From assembly GCA_963811905.1 (NCBI GenBank), contig CAWETK010000020.1, positions 186,001-250,000 of the forward strand: 64,000 nucleotides of DNA. Direction: 5' to 3'. Position 1 is the stretch's first letter; each line of letters opens with the position of its first letter. Of this stretch, positions 37,569 to 47,400 are shown piece after piece. The notes beneath the pieces are model-generated. The model searched no databases. It was not told the DNA's origin and worked only from the letters and a program-made list of their open reading frames with translations. The DNA comes from DATFVA01 sp963811905 (GTDB taxonomy: Bacteria > Bacteroidota > Ignavibacteria > Ignavibacteriales > Ignavibacteriaceae). The translations under genes and the position numbers were made by a program.

Positions 37569-38498
37569 ATGAAACATTATACATATACTTTTTTAATAGT
37601 CATATTATTGGTTTTAACCGGCAGTTTATCAGCCTGCCGAGTAGAAGTAGGTTCAGATTACGGAGGTGATCTGGAAGTACTTCAGGAGAAGACATTTCCC
37701 GCTCAGCCCGGAAAAGATTTGAAAGTTGAAACCTCAAGCGGAGACGTAACAATTACGACATGGGATAAGTCGGAAGTTTATATAAAAATACTTGGAAATG
37801 ATAAGGCCAGGGAAAAAGTTGACTTCGTATTCAATAATGATGACGATGAAATATCTGTAATTGCGAAAAGGGAAGGTTCATTCTTCAACTGGTTTTCAAG
37901 CGGGATAAGGATGCGGTTCGAAATTAAAGTCCCTGCAGAGTTTAATACCAACATTAATACTTCAGGCGGGGATATAATGATAGGCGAGATAAGAGGAAAT
38001 AACAATTTAAGGACCTCGGGCGGCGATGTCTGGGTTAAGAATACTGACGGTGTATTAAAAGTTACTACCTCCGGCGGTGAAATTAACCTGGATTCCAACA
38101 GCGGCGAGATGAATGTCTCCACATCCGGGGGAGATATTAAAGCAAGAGAATTCAAAGGCGACTTTTCCGCCTCCACATCTGGCGGCGATATATATTTAAA
38201 AGGAAGTGATTCGAAGATTTATGCTGAAACCTCTGGCGGAGATATCACTCTTGAATATAACGGAGCTAATAAGGGAATCGATCTTGAGACATCCGGCGGG
38301 GATATTCAGATGAAGCTGCCGGCAGATTTTAATGCTTCAGCAAGTATGCATACCTCGGGCGGAGATATTGAATGCGATCTTACAGCAAATAATGCCAGGA
38401 AGATTTCCTCAACAAGATTTGAGGCTGATCTGAACAGCGGCGGAGAAACTCTTACTGCAAAGACATCAGGCGGAGATATTACAATTAAAAGACAGTAG
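37569..38498 (+). CDS. DUF4097 beta-repeat lipoprotein
   Basis: The product of about 309 residues is an envelope lipoprotein with signal MKHYTYTFLIVILLVLTGSL and a Cys in SLSAC near residue 18. ATG at 37569 is chosen because the signal starts there; an upstream frame adds 15 residues that do not fit. The rest is a beta-helix-like series with repeated TSGGDI or TSGGEI words (about ten), typical of the DUF4097 family. No catalytic residues are visible. It lies divergent from glgE and is followed by a terminator. A role as structural or envelope-stress protein is only a family-level guess. Confidence 0.88.
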   Translation: MKHYTYTFLIVILLVLTGSLSACRVEVGSDYGGDLEVLQEKTFPAQPGKDLKVETSSGDVTITTWDKSEVYIKILGNDKAREKVDFVFNNDDDEISVIAKREGSFFNWFSSGIRMRFEIKVPAEFNTNINTSGGDIMIGEIRGNNNLRTSGGDVWVKNTDGVLKVTTSGGEINLDSNSGEMNVSTSGGDIKAREFKGDFSASTSGGDIYLKGSDSKIYAETSGGDITLEYNGANKGIDLETSGGDIQMKLPADFNASASMHTSGGDIECDLTANNARKISSTRFEADLNSGGETLTAKTSGGDITIKRQ

Positions 38499-38526
38499 CA
38501 TCAATCGGTAATGCTCATCTCACACA

Positions 38527-38563
38527 AGCGCAGGTGCCTGGTTGGGTGTCTGCGCTGTTTTTT
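38527..38563 (+). terminator. Rho-independent terminator after DUF4097 gene
   Basis: AGCGCAG at 38527-38533 pairs with CTGCGCT at 38550-38556 across a 16-base loop, followed by GTTTTTTT. Confidence 0.75.
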
Positions 38564-38582
38564 TGTAATACGATGGTAATTT

Positions 38583-38883
38583 AATAGTCATTCAATGCTC
38601 ATTCGATTGTCAATCAATGGTCATTCGATTATCAATTACAATAGTCATATCAATAGTCATTTGATTGTCATTGATGGTCATTTGATTGTCACTTGGATGT
38701 ATGGGTTGTGTGAAAACTCCTGATAAACCGTTGAAACGGTTATTGATTATTAGATTTTACCCATAGACCAACACTTAAAAGTGTTGCTTAATAATATTCA
38801 CAAGGCTCTGGAGTAAGGGAGTAATTTGATTGTCATTCGATTGTCATGAATTGACATTCATAGTCATTCGATTGCCATTCGAA
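38583..38883. repeat. Two degenerate 11-bp repeat blocks flanking a double hairpin
   Basis: Block one (38583 to about 38695) and block two (38825 to 38883) consist of degenerate units of about 11 bases such as AATGGTCATTC and TTCGATTGTCA. Between them are AACCGTT/AACGGTT at 38726-38741 and a perfect CAACACTT/AAGTGTTG hairpin at 38769-38786, a form seen in REP-type sequences. Nothing here is coding. It fills most of the 567-base gap to the next gene. Confidence 0.7.
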
Positions 38884-39065
38884 CTTTCAATCGCTTGCCT
38901 ACACATTCGTTACAGAAGGTAAATTTAGACAGGGGGTTACATATCGCAAAAGAAGGTTAAATTATTTTGGCGTGTTAATTTCAATTTGGATAGCGCTGAT
39001 TTGCGCTTTTTTATTTGAAATAATAATTTCTCTTTTATAGTTTTAATGAAAGTATAAATAGAACT

Positions 39066-39524
39066 ATGAAGACGCAGCTTATATACAAATTTCTTAATGA
39101 TGACGAACTTCTGAGAATATCGAACAGGATTAAGTCGGCAGAAAAAAAGACAGCCGGCGAAATCTGTGTAAGCATAAAGGAGCACCGTTCTTTTATGCAG
39201 AAGAAGAAAACAGTACGAGAACTTGCAGAAGAAGAATTCTTTAAGCTCGGAATAGATAAAACAAGAGATAAAACCGGAATAATTATATTCTTTCTCCTTG
39301 AGGCAAGGGAATTTTACATTTTAGCTGATGAAGGGATTAACAACAAGGTTCCTGAAAAGACATGGGACAAGGTTAAGGATGAAATGCAGTCGTATTTTTT
39401 GGAAGGAAATTTTTCAAAAGGGATTATACACGGAGTCGAAAGTGTAGGGGATATACTGAGCGAACACTTTCCGATTAAGCCCGACGATACCAACGAAATA
39501 TCCAACCGGGTTATTTTAGAATAA
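39066..39524 (+). CDS. TPM-domain protein
   Basis: The 152-residue protein matches the TPM (TLP18.3/Psb32/MOLO-1) domain: LRISNRIKSAEKKTAGEICV, NFSKGIIHGVESVGDILSEH and FYILADEGINNKVPEKTWD are its usual elements. Unlike most relatives it has no signal peptide or membrane helix, so it is probably cytoplasmic. The family includes proteins with phosphatase-like or structural roles; no function can be assigned here. It stands alone, convergent with the glutathione peroxidase gene. Confidence 0.8.
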   Translation: MKTQLIYKFLNDDELLRISNRIKSAEKKTAGEICVSIKEHRSFMQKKKTVRELAEEEFFKLGIDKTRDKTGIIIFFLLEAREFYILADEGINNKVPEKTWDKVKDEMQSYFLEGNFSKGIIHGVESVGDILSEHFPIKPDDTNEISNRVILE

Positions 39525-39595
39525 TAAAATTACTTTGTTGTAATGCTTCTGCAAGATCTATTCCGGGAGGTACGGGCATCTCTAAAAATCGTCTC

Positions 39596-40171
39596 TTATT
39601 TAGAAAGTTCTTTTTCTATTGCAGAGGAAATTTCATTGCTTTCAGGAGTGACCTTACTTCTAAACCTTGCTTCAATCTCACCGTTTTTAGAAATCAGGAA
39701 TTTTTCAAAATTCCACTTTACATCTCCCTGTTCGGTATTTGTATTCGAAGTAAGTTTTGCATAGAGAGGCGAGCGATCATCACCGTTCACATCAATTTTA
39801 TTAAAGAGTTTGAAGGTTACACTATATTTTGATGAGCAGAAATTTTTAATCTCCTCGTTTGTTCCGGGTTCCTGACCGCCGAACTGGTTGCAGGGGAAAG
39901 CAAGGATCTCAAAGCCCTGTTCCTTATATTTTTTATAGATCTTTTCAAGTCCTTCATACTGAGGTGTAAACCCGCATTTGCTTGCCACATTAACGATCAA
40001 AAGGACTTTTCCTTTGTAGTCGGAAAGGGCTACATCCTTCCCATTCATATCCTTAACAGTTATGCCGCTGACATTATTATTCGATTTATCACCCGGAGTA
40101 TTAGCCGAAGCTGAATAACTAATTAGAAGAAATAACGATACCGCAATTGCAGCAAAATGTTTCATCATCAA
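39596..40171 (-). CDS. Secreted glutathione-peroxidase-family thiol peroxidase
   Basis: This 191-residue peroxidase reduces hydroperoxides, most likely with thioredoxin. A signal peptide (MMMKHFAAIAVSLFLLISYS to ANT) predicts the periplasm. The catalytic tetrad is visible as Cys in VASKCGFTPQYEGL, Gln in PCNQFGGQEPGT, Trp and Asn in DVKWNFEKFL. The peroxidatic residue is Cys, not selenocysteine. The second Cys, in PCNQF, is normal in non-vertebrate forms. Its start overlaps the predicted end of the membrane-protein gene at 40514 by 53 bases, so that gene is probably shorter. Confidence 0.93.
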   Translation of the reverse strand: MMMKHFAAIAVSLFLLISYSASANTPGDKSNNNVSGITVKDMNGKDVALSDYKGKVLLIVNVASKCGFTPQYEGLEKIYKKYKEQGFEILAFPCNQFGGQEPGTNEEIKNFCSSKYSVTFKLFNKIDVNGDDRSPLYAKLTSNTNTEQGDVKWNFEKFLISKNGEIEARFRSKVTPESNEISSAIEKELSK

Positions 40172-40514
40172 AATCCTTTCTGATTATAAACACACAACCA
40201 AGCATCAATTTTAATTTAAAGAACGTAGTATATCGCAGACCATACAGGAGGTTAGAGGGAATATCAGTTTGTTTTTCCTGTAGGTGAAATAAATATTTTC
40301 CCAGGAATTGTCCTCCGAAGAATGCTCCTATCAAAATAGGATAAGTAATAAATTGAAATCCGATTCCTGACAGCAGTCTTAATGCTATAACGAACGGTAC
40401 CGGCAGATGGATGGCAAGTATCCACTGAAGAGAGAACCTTTTAACATTTGCCCTCCAGTAACCGAAGGGCAAATTAAAAATAAAGACAGCAACCGCAACA
40501 ACTATGAGATTCAT
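40119..40514 (-). CDS. Small membrane protein of unknown function
   Basis: I do not recognise a named family. The first 90 residues hold three to four hydrophobic helices (MNLIVVAVAVFIFNLPFGYW, LPVPFVIALRLLSGI, ITYPILIGAFFGGQFLG). The last 40 residues are polar, unlike the rest, and run 53 bases into the peroxidase gene. A shift near 40290 could give another ending, so the true end is uncertain. It lies 18 bases behind pta on the same strand and may be co-transcribed with it. The start ATG was taken as the first in frame. Confidence 0.6.
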   Translation of the reverse strand: MNLIVVAVAVFIFNLPFGYWRANVKRFSLQWILAIHLPVPFVIALRLLSGIGFQFITYPILIGAFFGGQFLGKYLFHLQEKQTDIPSNLLYGLRYTTFFKLKLMLGCVFIIRKDFDDETFCCNCGIVISSN

Positions 40515-40532
40515 TATAAAACAAAATTACGG

Positions 40533-41510
40533 TTAACTCATCAATGCCGCAATGGCAGAAGTATTCACTATATCATCAACGCTGCATCCGCGGCTCAGAT
40601 CGAAAAACGGGCGCTTTAATCCCTGTACCACCGGGCCGATAGCTTCAGCCTTCCCGAGGCGCTGGGCAATTTTATACCCGATATTGCCTGAATTAAGATC
40701 AGGAAAGATCAGAACATTCGCTCTGCCTGCCACCCTACTGCCGGGGGCTTTCCGTCTTCCTATTGCGTCGATAATGGCTGCATCAAACTGAAGTTCGCCG
40801 TCAATATTTATTTCCGGATGCTTTTTCTTTGCAAGTTCAACTGCCTGGATTACTTTATCAACCGATTCATGTTCGGCACTTCCCTTTGTAGAAAATGACA
40901 GCATAGCTATATAGGGTTCTTCACCGGTAAGTTTCTGATGATTTACAGCTGTTGTAACAGCAATATCAGCAAGCTGTTCAACATCAGGAACGGGTACAAC
41001 CGCGCAGTCTGCAAAGCTGTAGGTTTTATCGGGCATTACCATCAGAAAAAAACTTGAAACAGTAGAAATACCTTCGGGCATTCCAATGCATTGGAGTCCT
41101 GCCCTCAGTACATCCCCTGTAGAAGCAGTGGAGCCCGCAACGCTGCCATCTGCCATTGATTCCCTCACCATCATGGCCCCGAAGAAAAGGTCTTTTTTCA
41201 TCGTATCGCGGGCAGCTTCGATGGTAATACCTTTTTTCTTCCTGAGATTAAAAAATATATTCGAGAAGTCGCTGAGTTTATCCGATCTTTCAGGATCGAT
41301 TATCCTTACGCCAGAGAGTTCACAGCCGAGGTTCTTTGCTTTTTCGAGGATATTATCTTCATTTCCCACAGTTATAACCGAAACTATCTTTTCTTTAGTA
41401 AGTATCTCAGCTGCTTTTATCACTCTGTCATCGTGAGATTCAGGCAGGATTATAGTTTTTTTACGCGAGGAAGCTTTACTTATTATATCTTCCATTAATT
41501 TGTTGCTCAT
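40533..41510 (-). CDS. pta: Phosphate acetyltransferase
   Basis: The 325-residue enzyme converts acetyl-CoA and phosphate to acetyl phosphate and CoA. It is the short catalytic form without the N-terminal regulatory part. Family marks are IILPESHDDRVIKAAEILTK, the DGSVAGSTASTGDVLRAGLQ segment, ELQFDAAIIDAI and NVLIFPDLNSGNIGYKI plus AIGPVVQGLKRPFFDLSRGC. It can feed substrate-level ATP synthesis from the acetyl-CoA made by the pyruvate:ferredoxin oxidoreductase, but no acetate kinase gene is in the window. It is divergent from the YggS gene. Confidence 0.95.
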   Translation of the reverse strand: MSNKLMEDIISKASSRKKTIILPESHDDRVIKAAEILTKEKIVSVITVGNEDNILEKAKNLGCELSGVRIIDPERSDKLSDFSNIFFNLRKKKGITIEAARDTMKKDLFFGAMMVRESMADGSVAGSTASTGDVLRAGLQCIGMPEGISTVSSFFLMVMPDKTYSFADCAVVPVPDVEQLADIAVTTAVNHQKLTGEEPYIAMLSFSTKGSAEHESVDKVIQAVELAKKKHPEINIDGELQFDAAIIDAIGRRKAPGSRVAGRANVLIFPDLNSGNIGYKIAQRLGKAEAIGPVVQGLKRPFFDLSRGCSVDDIVNTSAIAALMS

Positions 41511-41740
41511 TTATTTTCTCCCGTTTTCTGAAAAAAACAACTTTCAAAATTACTAAAATAGTACCTGAGATATGACATAGAATAAAAAGGGAGCCAGCGA
41601 GGAGTTATTTCTTTGACTTATTAACTATTATTTTTATTATAACGGACTAATATTAAATAATAGTTCACATGCCCTGATACAGCCTGAATATCGTTGATTT
41701 TTCATTAAAAAAAGGATAGATTCACACTCTTAATTTTGCC

Positions 41741-42441
41741 ATGATTGCTGAAAATATTAAAGCACTGCAGGAGCGTATCATACGAAAATGTACCGAAGCA
41801 AACCGAGACAGCAGTGAAATAAAATTAATTGCTGTTTCGAAGACATTCGGAACGGATGAAATTGAAAAAGTATTTAATGAAGGACTGAAAGATTTCGGAG
41901 AGAACAAGGCGCAGGAATTATCAGCAAAGTATGAGCAGCTGGGCGATAAAATTACCTGGCATTTTATCGGTCACCTTCAGCGTAATAAAGTTCGTTTTGT
42001 TGTTCCGGCCGCAAGTTATATTCATTCGGTAGATTCTCTTCAGCTTGCAACAGAGATTAACAAATCCGCAGCAAAGAATAACAAGATACAGAAAGTACTG
42101 CTGCAGGTTAAGACTTCAGAAGAAGAATCAAAGACCGGAATCGGAGCAAAAGTGAACTGCTTGACCTGATCCGCTACTGCGGGGAATATTCTAATATCAA
42201 GATTGAAGGACTGATGACCATTGCGCCGCTTACTGAAGATGTGAATCTAATAAGGCAAAGTTTCAAACAATTGCGTAAATTGAGAGATAATTTAAATTCA
42301 GAAGGCTTTGAACTTAAGGAGCTCTCGATGGGTATGACATCCGATTTTGAAATTGCAATTGAAGAGGGTGCAACCATGCTGAGGATCGGCTCGGCGATTT
42401 TTGGTGAAAGAGATTATTCAAAAGATTGGAAGGATTCATGA
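41741..42441 (+). pseudogene. YggS-family PLP-binding protein, one frameshift
   Basis: The complete protein is about 233 residues and belongs to the pyridoxal-phosphate homeostasis family (YggS/PROSC). IKLIAVSKTFGTDEI holds the PLP lysine, then LKDFGENKAQEL, WHFIGHLQRNKVRF, GLMTIAPLTED, LSMGMTSDFEIAIEEGATML and LRIGSAIFGER follow. One A is missing from the run at 42148-42151, which ends the first frame in a false stop after GIGAK; adding it restores SELLDLIRYCGEY. Because this family is widely conserved, a sequence error is likelier than loss. The stop overlaps the DivIVA-like start by ATGA. Confidence 0.88.
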
Positions 42442-42974
42442 AAGTTTCCCCGATCAGTATTAAAAAGCAGGAATTCAATAAATCCTTCAGGGGATATGAT
42501 CCTGAAGAAGTGCAGGCTTTTCTTGACAAGCTTGCCGATGAGTTCGATGATCTTCAGAAAGAAAATGAGAGTCTCAAGGAGGAACTGGAAAACGCCAACG
42601 TGCACCTTGCAGAGTTCCGGAGAATAGAAAAGAATCTGCAGGATACCCTGCTGAAAGCACAGGAATCATCTTCAAAAGCCATCGATTCTGTGAAGAAGCA
42701 GACGAACCTTATGGTTAAGGAGGCTGAAATAAAGGCTAACCAGACACTTGAAAAGGCCAGAGAAAATGCAGATGAAATAAGAGATGCAGTAATCAAGCTA
42801 AGGGAAGAACGTAATCTTCTTATTTCAAAGTTAAAAGCAATGATTGATTCGCAGGCTCATCTCTTTGAAGTAAAAGTAAAGGATGCCGGGGCAGAAAGTC
42901 CGGTTATGAGAAAGCCTGAACAGCCTAAAAAAGTCGATATAGATGTAGACGACATTGTAAATAAAATATTATAA
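42438..42974 (+). CDS. DivIVA-domain protein
   Basis: The 178-residue cytoplasmic protein has the DivIVA membrane-curvature domain in the first 50 residues (MKVSPISIKKQEFNKSFRGY, then DPEEVQAFLDKLADEFDDL). A long coiled coil follows with Leu/Glu heptads to about residue 130, then a linker and a conserved end KKVDIDVDDIVNKIL. ATG at 42438 is preferred over TTG at 42426 because it overlaps the YggS stop and has GGAAGGA in front. Next to YggS, purine phosphorylase and IleS this resembles the growth and division gene order seen in many bacteria. Its job is probably in cell shape or division, by family. Confidence 0.88.
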   Translation: MKVSPISIKKQEFNKSFRGYDPEEVQAFLDKLADEFDDLQKENESLKEELENANVHLAEFRRIEKNLQDTLLKAQESSSKAIDSVKKQTNLMVKEAEIKANQTLEKARENADEIRDAVIKLREERNLLISKLKAMIDSQAHLFEVKVKDAGAESPVMRKPEQPKKVDIDVDDIVNKIL

Positions 42975-43796
42975 ATGAGTGAACTTAAAAATAAAATAGA
43001 CGAAACTCTGCAGGTAATCCATAAAGTTACCCGGGAGGATTACCCGGTCGGGATAATCCTTGGAACCGGGCTCGGCGGACTTGTAAAAGAAATTAAAGTT
43101 TCACACGAAATAAAATATTCCGATCTGCCTCATTTTCCTCTTTCTACAGTTGAATCGCACGAAGGCAAATTAATATTCGGAAACATCAATGGGAAGAATG
43201 TTGTTGCTATGCAGGGACGCTTTCACTATTATGAAGGCTATACAATGCAGCAGATAACATACCCTGTAAGGGTGATGAAATATCTTGGAGTGGAAACTCT
43301 GCTTGTTTCAAATGCGTGCGGAGGAATGAATCCTAAGTACAGCCGGGGCGATGTAATGCTGATGACAGATCACATAAATCTGCTTGGCGACAACCCGCTT
43401 ATAGGTAAAAATGAGGACGAACTGGGTCCGCGTTTTCCGGATATGAGCGAAGCATACAGTAATGATCTTATAGCGCTTGCTGAAGCTATTGCTGCCGATA
43501 ATAAAATTAAGGTGCAGAAAGGCGTATATATTGCTGTACCGGGACCTAACCTTGAAACAAGGGCAGAATACAGATTCTTAAGGGCCACGGGTGCTGATGT
43601 AGTAGGTATGTCCACAATCCCCGAGAACATCGTAGCAAATCACATGGGAATGAAAGTACTGGGAATAAGCATAATAACAGATGAGTGTTTTCCTGATTCG
43701 CTTAAACCGGTTAATGTTGAAGAGATAATAGCAACGGCAATGGAAGCAGAGCCTAAAATGACCTTAATAATGAAAGAGGTTATAAAAAAATTATAA
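42975..43796 (+). CDS. Purine-nucleoside phosphorylase
   Basis: This 273-residue trimeric-type enzyme splits purine nucleosides with phosphate to base and ribose-1-phosphate. Motifs are GIILGTGLGGL, VESHEGKLIFGNI, AMQGRFHYYEGYTMQQITYP, SNACGGMNPKYSRGD and MLMTDHINLLGDNPLIG, then GPNLETRAEYRFLR and VGMSTIPENIVANH. Asn in TDEC rather than a 6-oxopurine-only Asn pattern leaves substrate preference open. The start follows the DivIVA-like stop directly, and the end overlaps the next gene by one base, indicating one operon. Confidence 0.95.
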   Translation: MSELKNKIDETLQVIHKVTREDYPVGIILGTGLGGLVKEIKVSHEIKYSDLPHFPLSTVESHEGKLIFGNINGKNVVAMQGRFHYYEGYTMQQITYPVRVMKYLGVETLLVSNACGGMNPKYSRGDVMLMTDHINLLGDNPLIGKNEDELGPRFPDMSEAYSNDLIALAEAIAADNKIKVQKGVYIAVPGPNLETRAEYRFLRATGADVVGMSTIPENIVANHMGMKVLGISIITDECFPDSLKPVNVEEIIATAMEAEPKMTLIMKEVIKKL

Positions 43797-44407
43797 TGGA
43801 AAAAAGACCCATTCACCAGTATGTCACTCCGGTTTTACTGGGTGTACTTATGTTCGCATCGAATTTCATAAATACCAGCATCTTCCGGTTCGGCGCAAAT
43901 GATTTCGCCGTATGGTTTGTTATATCTCTGCTCTGTTTTGCCAGCGGCTATTATATGAACAAGGTTTTCGGGTGGCATGCGGGCGGCAAGGTTGTATTTG
44001 CAATTATTATAGCGGCAACTGCTTTGAGCATACTGGTGATTTCATTTTTCAGGGAATATTTTGCAGCCAACGAACTATTAACTGAAAACCTGATCCTATA
44101 CAGCCTGCGTAATATAACGCTCGGTGCAATGGCGCTTTTCGGAATGGCTATAGACGAGGTCCTTCATCGCGAGAGAGAGGCAACTGTGCTGAATCAGAAA
44201 CTGAAAATGTATGAGGAACAGCTGCAGGATGCACGTAAGGAAGCCGAGCTTGAGCTGCGTGAGGCAAAAGTTAAAGCCGAAAAACTGATCAATGATGCCC
44301 AGGCATCTGCAAAAAATACAATCCTTAAAAAGGAGAGGATTGAAAGAGAATTGAAAGAATTCATTCAGGCTGAAAGAGAACTGATAAAAAGATACGAGGA
44401 ATCCTGA
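43796..44407 (+). CDS. Membrane protein with C-terminal coiled coil
   Basis: I do not recognise a named family. The first 125 residues have four membrane helices (VTPVLLGVLMFASNF, FAVWFVISLLCFASGYY, GKVVFAIIIAATALSILVI, NITLGAMALFGMAI). From about residue 125 a charged coiled coil follows (REREATVLNQKLKMYEEQL onward) facing the cytoplasm. It is translationally coupled to the purine phosphorylase gene by a one-base overlap and leads directly into ileS. Partnership with the DivIVA-like coiled-coil protein in the same operon is an attractive but untested idea. Confidence 0.75.
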   Translation: MEKRPIHQYVTPVLLGVLMFASNFINTSIFRFGANDFAVWFVISLLCFASGYYMNKVFGWHAGGKVVFAIIIAATALSILVISFFREYFAANELLTENLILYSLRNITLGAMALFGMAIDEVLHREREATVLNQKLKMYEEQLQDARKEAELELREAKVKAEKLINDAQASAKNTILKKERIERELKEFIQAERELIKRYEES

Positions 44408-44414
44408 TATTATT

Positions 44415-47400
44415 ATGTTCAAACAATATTCTGAAAAAATAAATTATCCTGATCTTGAAAAGAATATTCTTGAGTTCTGGGAAAAAAATAAGATTTTTGA
44501 GAAGAGCGTTTCTTCGAGAGATGAAGCGAAATCATTTACCTTTTACGAGGGACCTCCTACCGCCAACGGGAAGCCGGGCATTCACCATGTAATGGCCCGT
44601 GCATTAAAGGACCTGGTCTGCCGATATAAAACTCTTCAGGGTTACCGTGTAGAAAGAAAAGGCGGATGGGATACACACGGTTTACCGGTTGAAATTGAAG
44701 TAGAAAAGAAGCTTGGAATAAAACACAAAAGCGAAGTATTAGATTACGGTGTAGAAAAATATAACCAGGCCTGCAGGGATTCTGTTTTCACTTACCTGGA
44801 TCTCTGGGAAAAGATGACCACCAGGATGGGCTACTGGGTTGATTTAGGTTCTGCATATATAACTTTGAAGAACGATTATATAGAATCTGTCTGGTGGGCT
44901 CTGAAAACACTTTTTGATAAGGGACTAATTTATAAAGATTATAAAATCGTTCCCCAGGATCCTAAATCAGAAACTGTTCTTTCATCTCACGAACTTGCAC
45001 TCGGATACCGCGAAACAAAAGATCCGTCGGTTTATGTACTTTTTAAAATCAAAAACACGGATGATTATTTTCTTGTATGGACAACCACACCATGGACGCT
45101 GATTTCAAATGTTGCACTTGCTGTAGGACCCGATATTGATTATGTCAAAATAGAACATAACGGAAAAAAGATAATCCTTGCTAAAGAGAGATTGAGCGTA
45201 ATTGACGGCGATTATGAAATTATTGAAGAGGTTAAAGGAAGCAGCCTTGAAAACACAGAGTATGAACAGCTCCTCCCATATATTAAGATTGATAAAAAGG
45301 CCTTCTTTGTTGTGCCCGGTGATTTTGTCAGTACTGAAGACGGTTCAGGTATTGTTCATATTGCACCTGCATTTGGTGCGGATGACTATGAAGTATCAAA
45401 GAAATATAATCTTCCGATGGTGCAGCCGGTAACCCGCGGCGGCTTATTTACCGATGAAGTAACTGACTTTAAAGGTGAGTTTGTTAAGGATGCTGATCCC
45501 GGCATTATCAAAAAATTAAGAGAAGAAGGAAAGCTTTACAGGAAGGAAACTATTGTCCACTCCTATCCATTCAGCTGGCGTCATGAAAATGTTCCTGTAA
45601 TTTATTATGCCAGAGAAAGCTGGTTTATCCGCACAACATCAATAGCAGACCGGATGGTTGAACTTAATAAAACGATCAACTGGCAGCCGCCTGAAGTAGG
45701 GTCGGGCAGATTCGGCAACTGGCTTGAAGAAAATAAAGACTGGGCGCTTTCACGCGACCGGTTCTGGGCAACTCCTCTTCCTATTTGGGTAAGCGACGGA
45801 GACACATTTGCAGTAGGAAGCATTGAGGAATTGAAGAAAGGATTTATAGAAGAAGACGGGAAGAGAATTCCGGTAAGCGAAATTGAAGACATCGATCTGC
45901 ACAAGCCTTTTGTAGATAAAATATTATTTGAAAAGGATGGAAAGATCTACAAACGCACTCCTGAGCTGATAGACGTCTGGTTCGATTCCGGCTCGATGCC
46001 GTTTGCGCAGTATCATTATCCTTTTGAAAATAAAGAGCTTTTTGAAAAGTATAATTTCCCGGCTGATTTTATCTGTGAAGGAATAGATCAGACAAGGGGC
46101 TGGTTCTACACGCTTCATGCAATAGCCACAATGCTTTTTGATAATGTTGCTTATAAGAATGTTATTGTGAACGAGCTTATTCTCGATAAGAACGGCCTTA
46201 AGATGTCAAAGTCGAAAGGGAATACAGTAGATCCGTTTTTACTGTTTGATAAATACGGTGCCGATGCAACCCGCTGGTACCTGGTTACCAACAGTCCTCC
46301 CTGGAGACCCACACTATTCGATGAAGAAGGGATTGTTGAAGTGCAGAGAAAGTTCTTCGGAACACTAATGAATTCCTATGCATTCTTTGCTCTTTATGCC
46401 AATATAGATAAATTCAGCTTCAAAGAGGAGCTTATTCCATACGAGGAAAGACCTGAGATTGACAGATGGATACTCTCCGTGCTCAGCTCACTGGTGGAAG
46501 AATACAGATCCTTAATGGATGCATATGATATAACAAAAGCTGCCAGGGCAGTATCTGCATTTACAATTGACCAGCTTTCCAACTGGTATGTAAGAAGATG
46601 CAGGCGACGTTTCTGGTCAAAGACTCCTTCGGAGAAGTCAGAAATGAATAAGAATAAACTTTCTGCTTATCAGACGTTATATGAGTGCCTGATAACAGTA
46701 GCAAAACTGACTTCGCCGTTTGTTCCTTTCATTTCGGAAGAAGTATATACCAGTCTGAACACAGTCACAGGTAAAGAAAAATCAGAATCGGTACATTTAA
46801 CAGATTTCCCCGAAGCCGTTTATAAAAACGGGGAGCTTGAAAAGAAAATGGAAATTGCCCAAAAGGTTGTATATCTTACAAGGGCGATGAGAGCTAAGAA
46901 GAACCTGAAGGTAAGACAGCCACTAAGAAAAATTATGGTAGCGGCTGAAAGTTCACAGCATTCCGCTCTTGAGGAAATGAGAGATGTTATTCTCGAAGAA
47001 GTAAACATTAAAGAACTGATTATACTGAAGGATGATTCTGAGATTGTAAATAAATCGGCTAAACCGAACTTCAAGTCGATCGGTCCGAAGTTTGGAAAGA
47101 ACGTGAACAAAGCAGCAGTAAAGATTAAAGAGTTAGGTAAAGAAGATATTATTAAATTAGAGAAAGGTGATGAAGTAAAAATTGAAATTAACGGGGAAGA
47201 ACTTGCTATCAAACCGGAAGATGTTGAAATTATAAGTTCTGAAATTGAAGGCTGGCTTGTAGAAAATGAAGGAGGTGTGACGGTAGCTCTGGATACAGAA
47301 CTGGACATCAGTCTCGTTTCCGAAGGACTCGCCAGGGAATTTGTGAACAGGGTACAGAATATGAGAAAAGATTCCGGCTTTGAGGTAACTGATAAAATTA

